A stretch of DNA of 64,000 nt, from NCBI GenBank assembly GCA_031841125.1, contig CM063114.1, positions 40,693,574 to 40,757,573 of the forward strand, read 5' to 3'. The stretch comes from Acanthococcus lagerstroemiae (lineage: Eukaryota; Arthropoda; Insecta; Hemiptera; Eriococcidae). The notes under the pieces are model-generated. The model did no database searches and was not told the origin of the DNA. It saw only the letters and a list, made by a program, of their open reading frames with translations. Below are positions 57,270-64,000 of the stretch, one piece after another (positions within the stretch are counted from its first letter, which is position 1; each line of letters begins with the position of its first letter). The translations under genes and the position numbers were made by a program.

Positions 57270-57949
57270 GCGAGACTGAACCCAAAAGTTATACCAACAG
57301 TACAAATTGTTATTCCGTTATCTAATTTCGTCACTGAAAACACGCCTTCGAAGTTAAGTCCAATATCAGAGGAAGCATGATTCGATAACTTGGAAGCATG
57401 ATGAGTAAGTGTTGAGAAGTTCTCAAGAATACAAAATGACACATGAGGTCGGCCAAGAGGGACAGGAAATGGGGATTCCCTTGGGCCTGAATTCCGTATA
57501 TTCTAAGCTTGTTTACATTTGTCTGATTTTTTTTCTTGTAAAACTGATTTCTGTGGAAGACTCAAGAAAAATCGCCCATTTTGTTCTGTGCTATCCTCCA
57601 GTGTACGGATTTTTCTCGGCGGTCCATCAGCAACAATGTTCTCAGTTTAGAGAAGCAGAACCACAGGTGCCGAATGAATGGAGATAGAAGTTAATCCAAA
57701 TGAATGAAACACATTTCTTTACAGTTTATTATAAATTGTTGGAAGAAAATATGTAATATGTAAATAATATAAAATTTTATTGGAAAATAATGCAACGGAT
57801 AGGTAGAGGTATTATGGGAAAATGTATATTTTAAATGGCTGAAATTAAAACAGGAAAGTATTAATAGACATTCATATGGCGCACTTCTGAGCTCAAGTTA
57901 TTAATTCGATTATCAGCAAACGTGTCATCAGTAACATTACACAACAGTT
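57270..57949. other. Intergenic DNA with one open frame
   Basis: A 92-codon ATG frame at 57409-57687 (+) has a hydrophobic middle (VYICLIFFLVKLI) but no recognised family and no supporting splice structure. I do not call it a gene. Confidence 0.3.
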
Positions 57950-59350
57950 TGAGATTTTATTTAAAAAAACAATGACGTGAGAATATAATATGATTCTATA
58001 GGTATGTGTTTTCAACGAGGAATTTGATGCCAATGTTAATTATTTGATATAGTTTATTTTATTCCCTATCCCCTATCTTGAATGCAAATTTTAGTATCAT
58101 CAAGATGATACTGATTGAACAACTAAGCGCGTTCAGTATAGTTATCCATATCAGTGTAGCAATTCCTGGACGACAAAAGGGAATGAAAATGTAATAGCGC
58201 GTGTAGAATTTTACATAAATGGCACGCATCAGCGAATTTCGCCGATCATTAAAATACAAAACCTATCATACCAATTTTCTTAAATTATGGTAATAAGCAT
58301 AAGCATGTAAAAACATAATCTGAACTGGTTGAGGGGGAATAATAATTTTTTCAAGGGAATAAGTTATTACTACGATTATAGGCTAAAATAATAAGAAATT
58401 TGGTAAGTATTTCAACAGAATCCCCCCCCACTCCAAAATTTCCAAATATCGTACAATTAAAATTGAAATTAAAGTTAGATTCTGCTGCATTTGTAACCTG
58501 CAAGGGATAAACCAGTTGAGCGCCCTCCCATTCGTGTATATACCACCATTCATACACGGATAGTGTGCATAAAAACGTAACTTCAACTGTTAGCTTTATC
58601 CCTTATAGCCGTATTATTCAAGGTCGTCAAGGTCATTAGTTTTTGGCTTAAGCTTTAGCCTTTCCAAATAGCTTATCACCTCTCCTTGGCACCTGATTTT
58701 GATGCTAGTACAAAAAAAATGTCTAGAAAAAAGGACCTAAAATAATGCATTATTACAATACCTTAGCGCTGTTTTATATATATATACATCCATCCATATC
58801 CATTGTATTGAAATTGGTAGGAGAGGGTGAGGAAGTTTTCAATAGCCCATCATCCCTATCTCCTATTTGTTACAAAATTGTGACGTCATGCTTGCTTAAA
58901 GCAGTGTTGCTGTATACGTTAGAGCGTGAAATTTTCTTTCCAATGATACCACCAGTAACTCATTTCCCCCCAACAGCCAACATGAAAAACACAGTGGGAT
59001 GAGTATGGTTTTAGCTATATTTTCAATGCTGATTTTGATGGCGTTTACCATTTTTCTCAAGAACCTTTTTCGTTTTCCATATTCAAAATTAATACGTTAT
59101 CAAATGTTTCTCTTTTTCTCAAAATAGCTGCATTGATACTGATAACAACACTGACTGATTAGGACAGTAACACAGGATCAGTGGTATCATCTTAATGATA
59201 CTAAAATTCGTATTTTTAAGACAGAGGAGATAATATGAGAAAAATGCATATAGGTAATCAAAAAATTAACATCAAAATGAAATGCCTCATTGAAAATACA
59301 TTCATATAGAATCATGTATTCATGTCATTGTTGTTTGTTTTTTATTGAAA
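57950..59350. repeat. Large imperfect inverted repeat, arms ~180-200 bp
   Basis: The left arm 57950-58130 (TGAGATTTTATTT, CAATGACGTGA, TATGATTCTATAGGTATGTG, TTTTCAACGAGGAATTTGAT, TTTTAGTATCATCAAGATGA) is the reverse complement of 59165-59350. The ~1 kb between them contains no transposase. Probably an old foldback or terminal-repeat element. Confidence 0.7.
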
Positions 59351-60034
59351 AATCTCAAAATCCAAAATGTTGTGTAGTATGAAAACTTTTTTCTCTTGCA
59401 ATGTGCGGCTGCCTGTTCATTGTTTAGCATCCCCAAATCGCCATTTTATCATTCTGGTTCCTGACAGAAGAACATTTTATTATTATGGTTTGTAAATTAA
59501 TGCTACAAATTTACAAGTACAATTTTCAAATGGTGAGTAGAATAGATCAATCTTGAAAAAAATGAATATGCTCGTAAATTTTATTAATTTAATTGAACTG
59601 TATTATTATATGTAGGTAGGTACCTACTATATTTTGCTCTTTTGCACATATTCGGCTTGAGATCAGCTTGAGATTCTGCTTAATTGATTTCAATATTGTT
59701 TCCAGAGATTCGATAAATGTTTTTCCAACTTCAAATAATCAACGAAATTTATTGGAAAATGAACTTTAATCATTCCAGATATACAGCAGTCTGGCAGTCC
59801 CGCAATCCAACTTTGGTAATTTTGTAGTATCATGATTTAGCAGTTTCCAACTGCCCAACTATTAAGTTTTATTATGATGTACTTAGTTGTCTACGATTGC
59901 CCAATTAGGTATCAAGAGTGTGTATCAAACGTTAATTTTGAAAAAGGAAAGCAGTTCGACTTCTCGAATTATGTTTATGATTTGAACAACAAAAATGAAT
60001 CAGTTTTCGACTTTCCTAGCACCTCTCACGGCGG

Positions 60035-60683
60035 ATGTTTGATGTAAAGTATACCTACGCAGACCTACTTCGCTTCTTGAATCTGCAGCGCTGTGACGAA
60101 CGGATAGATGATGTGCCGCTATCAAATCGTCTGATATCCACTGAAAACGAAGGTAAAGTGAAGACAATTTTAATTGAATGATGGATCTTGTCTTACATTG
60201 TGAGGGAAATGTTTTATCTAAAACCTGGTTTTCTCATATGAGATCTTTATTTCTCTTAGATATGTTTATTCAAAAATATCTTTGAAAATTGCTGCGGTTT
60301 CCTCGTGACTTGTAATTCTTGTCTTCTCTCTTACCGAGCATTATACTTTCAAATGAACTGCTTCGTGTTTGGGAGACGAATAAGAAACACTTACCCTAAA
60401 ATTATTAACATTTGTGAAAGCAAATATTCAAAACTGAAACTTACTATATGTATTAAGAAAGTGATCCGTTTTCACTTACAGGTTTCCTTGTGATTGAATA
60501 TAATATGTTTGTATATCAAAGGATTTATCAGTTTTGGAGCCCATTCATACACCATCTAAGTACAATTGCTCCCATTTAAAATTTGCTTCTCTAGTTCCAG
60601 ATTTTCTCCCACGTATTAATGGAACGAAAAAAGTGGATCCATTTGAAGAAGCCGAATACTGTATTGATAGTACAAACGAATAG
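60035..60683 (+). CDS. Two-exon small open frame, unknown function
   Basis: Exon 60035-60152 starts ATG TTT GAT GTA and ends GAAAACGAAG|gtaaag; exon 60601-60683 begins after ttccag and ends at TAG 60681-60683. The splice phase is consistent (G|AT = Asp) and the 66-residue product has no stops: MFDVKYTYADLLRFLNLQ, RCDERIDDVPLSNRLIST, ENEDFLPRINGTKKVDPF, EEAEYCIDSTNE. It is strongly acidic in its second half and has no signal peptide or membrane segment. An in-frame TAG at 60017-60019 lies 15 bases before the ATG. However, that TAG is also part of a possible acceptor (tttcctag), so these could instead be the last exons of a longer gene. I do not recognise the family. Confidence 0.5.
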
Positions 60684-62134
60684 AAATACGATATGTGAGC
60701 TCCATAATCATGTCAATTATTCATACCGTTATGTCTGCAAGTAAGAATATTATGCAATTATTGCATGCGTTCTTGTATGTAAGCTGTTTGTATTAGGGGT
60801 GTACTGCGGAGTCCAGTTAATATCTGGCAGAATAATTCAAGAATTTTGTACTTCAAAGGCCTTCTGAGCTATATACACATATCATTCGATGCACTGGAAG
60901 ATAGCGGAGGCATATTCTTGATATGTTTAGGATTATAGGTTTCCAAATAACCGAACGTGCTTACTAATTTCAACTTGCCTTCCCAATGTTAACGTGTTAT
61001 GCTGGTTTGTAAGAATTGGTTATACCTGTGAGCGAGCACTTGACATTTTTTATTTGTAAAATGGCTACAACAAAATAGAAGTAAGGATATTGTGTGGTTC
61101 CTAATGTAAGTAACAGCGCAAACTTTCTAAATGAAATTATGGATGTGAGATATTTCAACAACATTGCTGCTGTCAGCTGGTACTTGAAATGAACCATAAT
61201 GATGAACTTATTCTTGTGTTTAAATTTATATCAACGACTTTCCAGCCAGGACCACGCATGGCACAAACATGTATGTAAATTTGATACAAGCTATAAGTAT
61301 TTAAGTATATCTTGGGACTTGCGACGAGTTCATAAGGATTAAATTCTTCGATGTCAAGCTTGCTTCTTTTTTTTTTTTTTTTTCTTTCTTCAGAAAAATG
61401 TTGAAGATTAACTCTTCGTAAGTACCTACTGTATTGGGATTTAAACTTAGAGTTTGCGTACGTGTGAGTGATCACGTATGATTTACCGCAAGCGTGTAAC
61501 AAACTTCAGCTAAGTATCAAGTCGATTAGAAATTCACTTTCAAAAAAAAAAAGTCCTAAATTTAACTGCATCATCACTAAAAAATTAAATTATTATCAGT
61601 TCTACTGGCAGAATAATTTTTACTCGGTTCTACCCTCCTGAAGATAGCAGTGTGTTTCTATTTGAAAGTACACATGATCACTCACTCATTTTCACCCACG
61701 CAGGTAATTTTGCTGCGCACTCTAGTGCAGGTTTAAATCCCAATACTGCCTCTAGAACACGGATAGAAAGTATTGGGTTTGTGCTTGACTGCAAAAGTTT
61801 AATTTATTGTTCGTTAAATTTGGTAGATGTCCGTGTTTTTATGAACAACCAAACTATACGAACTTTTTTTCTTTTTAAAAGTCCATATTTTTATTTAGCT
61901 AGTTATGTGGGTAGAAGGATTCGCCTAAAACTTCTTTCTCTGTTTTTCTGGTGAGTTTTCTAATCGAGATTTCCTTCCTTCTAAAATATGGAAATAAATA
62001 TATACCAGGAAAATATAAAATAATTACATCATTTGAAGATTATTATTTATCGCTGTTTCTTAGTACAGCAAAAACAACTATATGTATAACAGTGCAAATC
62101 AACAAATTTTATGGTCAGAATTAAAGGGGGAAAG
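60684..62134. other. Intergenic DNA between convergent genes
   Basis: AT-rich, no recognised element. It must hold the 3' ends of both the small + gene and the - strand dioxygenase. A 100-codon frame at 61652-61954 has no recognisable features. Confidence 0.4.
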
Positions 62135-63765
62135 TTATTTTTCAATTTTATGAACTCCTTTTACAGCTGTTCGGTGTAAAATGCGCAATCCTACGTCGCT
62201 TTTCGAATAGTGAGCTTCATATGCAGATCTGTGACCAACTGACAGATTGTCAGCTATAATAAAATCTCCAGATTCCCACTATAAAAACATAAATTTGAAA
62301 AACTTCAAAATTTGCGGGTATAAATTACTTAATATACCTACTTAAAATTTGATATGGGTTCTAGAAAAACATATCTTAGATACTTTTATTACCTGATCTA
62401 AAAGAAGCAAGATAGGTATATTTTTACCTTGTGCTCGTAGATGAGGTCTTTATTTTTCACTTCTATTTCTTCAAAAATGTCTTGAAGGATTTCTTTACTT
62501 TCTTCATCGCTACTGATTTGTTCCTTTGGTGTGTTATAATTCCAGATGAATCGCTTTGTATGTGTCAGATTGATAAATAATGTCTGAAATTATCGGACAC
62601 ACTTATTATGCTTTGTCCACAGATTTGTGTACTATTATGAAAATCAATGAAGAATAAAAGTTACCAATAAATTAAAAATGAAGTATTGATAGTCGATGTA
62701 CAACAAATATTAAAAACTACTTGAGGTCAGGAAATATATAGGTGTTCATATTTGAACTGTATGTTCGCGATATGTTCACTTGTACAGTTATACTCAGCAA
62801 AGCTATTAATTCAGACGTTATTAGGAGTCTGTGATGATTTTTTCCCTTCCTACTTACCAATTTCTTTGTTACTGGATGCTTGTAAATAAGCGGTTGCACT
62901 ATTTCAGGTGTCCACTGATGGGCCGTCCATAGTTGATCCCATTTTATTCGTTTCTCTGCTTTCAGATTTTCTATGATTTCGGTTAGTGGAGCAAAAAATG
63001 TTGATCCACTTCTTGAAACGGATACAATATGGTACAAAGAATGAGAAAATGGCTTAGTGTTAAAAACTCCATCAATGTGCCAGTCTGCTCCAACATCTGC
63101 AAAAATAAAGTGGATAGGTATACACCTAAGGTATTCAAGTAATAGACACAACTTTCATCAACAATGCGAGAAGTGTACTCTATGAAGTAAATGTACTTAG
63201 TACGGCTTGCTGAGAGGTTTACGTTCAAAAAGCTACAAAAGTTTAATTTTTCTAGGACTTCATACTTGGACGCCCTTGAGAATCATCATTTGATAGACGG
63301 AAGACGCCAGGATGCGGACTAATTTTGTTATTGGGAATAGCCGTATCCACTTCACCAAACCACCCGCTGATTTCAACGTGTCGCTCTGCGCTTATGTCAC
63401 CTTGGTTTGCGAAAAACAATAATCGGTGAGCGAATACATCGGATTTTATTTGTTCGATGACTGAAATAACAAAAACATAGGTTATATGTTCTAATGAGTT
63501 TGCAAATTACTTTGATGTGAATCAGTTATACCGTAGGGCAGCAGGACCAACACAAGTAATTCAATCTTACAATTAAGGTGAACAACGAGAAATTATGTTG
63601 TAATATTTATAAAGACCAGCAATATGTACTTTCGATGAGCTAGACAAATGAATGGAATATGTAGATTTACAAAGACTTACCCTCCGATCTGTTTTCAGTT
63701 TTCAAATTTATACCAACTACATCGCATCCTAGTTTTCTTGGTATCAGATCATAAAATTTCACCAT
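62135..63765 (-). CDS. TauD/TfdA-family Fe(II)/2-oxoglutarate dioxygenase
   Basis: Five exons on the minus strand, in order 63765-63681 (ATG 63765-63763), 63460-63266, 63096-62858, 62583-62428 and 62278-62135 (TAA), total 819 nt, 272 residues, all GT-AG with matching phases. This is the usual length for bacterial TauD/TfdA (about 280). The N-terminus LGCDVVGINL, the central LLFFANQG...WFGEVD, the iron-binding WHID (His100, Asp102), SGSTFFAPLTE, the KHPVTKKLTLFINLTHTKRF block and the distal SVGHRSAYE (His241) all fit the family. LRILHRT supplies Arg257, the likely 2-oxoglutarate ligand. All three iron ligands are present, so it should be active. Family members hydroxylate small molecules such as taurine or phenoxyacids; the substrate here is unknown. 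There is no signal peptide. Confidence 0.93.
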
Positions 63766-64000
63766 AGTTGAAAATGGGGAATACTGGTGTTTCGGGATTA
63801 GGAAAATAAGAGTTCTGTTTCTTAATGTGATAATAATTTTAGGGATACGCTAGGTACACTACTTTAGAAATAAATAAAGTGGAATGGTTTGTATTTTTTT
63901 TAATGGTTACCTATGGGATGGCATTTAACTTGGAGGTAATGGTTACAGTATATTATGCAATTTTGTTATCAGCTAGTTGGTATAAAAAATGGTTATTATT
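63766..64000. other. Upstream region of the dioxygenase gene
   Basis: Only 235 bases precede the window edge. They should contain the 5' UTR and core promoter, but no clear motif is visible. Confidence 0.4.

Noticed and set aside
57409..57687. 92-codon frame with a hydrophobic segment
   Set aside because: No recognisable family, no splice sites and no regulatory context; could be chance.

Overview
This is eukaryotic, almost certainly insect, nuclear DNA. The evidence is a gene encoding the ADF/cofilin Twinstar, split by GT-AG introns. The window is AT-rich with few genes and many transposons. The twinstar sequence and the repeat content would suit a hemipteran, but I cannot name the species from sequence alone.

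Four protein-coding loci can be read exon by exon. (1) Bases 210-3915, + strand: the 3' seven exons of a double-stranded-RNA-binding-domain protein, resembling the Loquacious/R2D2/TARBP2 class. Its 5' end lies outside the window. (2) Bases 8432-55139, + strand: the complete coding sequence of ADF/cofilin (twinstar), only 148 residues in five exons but spread over 46.7 kb. The first coding exon is just the ATG. Intron 1 is about 30.8 kb, intron 2 about 9.9 kb, intron 3 only 90 bases and intron 4 about 5.4 kb. (3) Bases 60035-60683, + strand: a two-exon, 66-codon open frame of unknown function. (4) Bases 62135-63765, - strand: a complete five-exon gene for a 272-residue TauD/TfdA-type Fe(II)/2-oxoglutarate dioxygenase.

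The rest is mostly repeats, densest in the two long twinstar introns. They fall into these groups: a clan of short inverted-repeat elements with termini like CAGGGTGTCTACC and 5-bp target duplications; a family of five ~600-bp elements with termini starting GTGGCAGTTTCTAT and 4-bp AT-rich duplications; hAT-type elements with exact 8-bp duplications; a CACTA-like MITE; foldback palindromes; tRNA-derived SINEs; relics of LINEs, a Penelope-like element and a Tc1/mariner transposase; and several degenerate minisatellites with different repeat units.

Insertion order can be read directly in several places. The best case is 42086-43880, where three inverted-repeat elements sit inside one another, each with its own target duplication. 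The most unusual observation concerns the CAGGGTGTCTACC clan. Every copy carries short direct repeats next to its ends, built as GTC-word-AAGTC-word. The word differs between copies (aagga, caata, atct, catgaa, ctga, agggaa and others) but is the same at the two ends of one copy. This looks like a modular transposase-recognition code that diverged while the outer terminus stayed fixed. I see no CRISPR array, operon, bacterial gene cluster or functional tRNA/rRNA gene.
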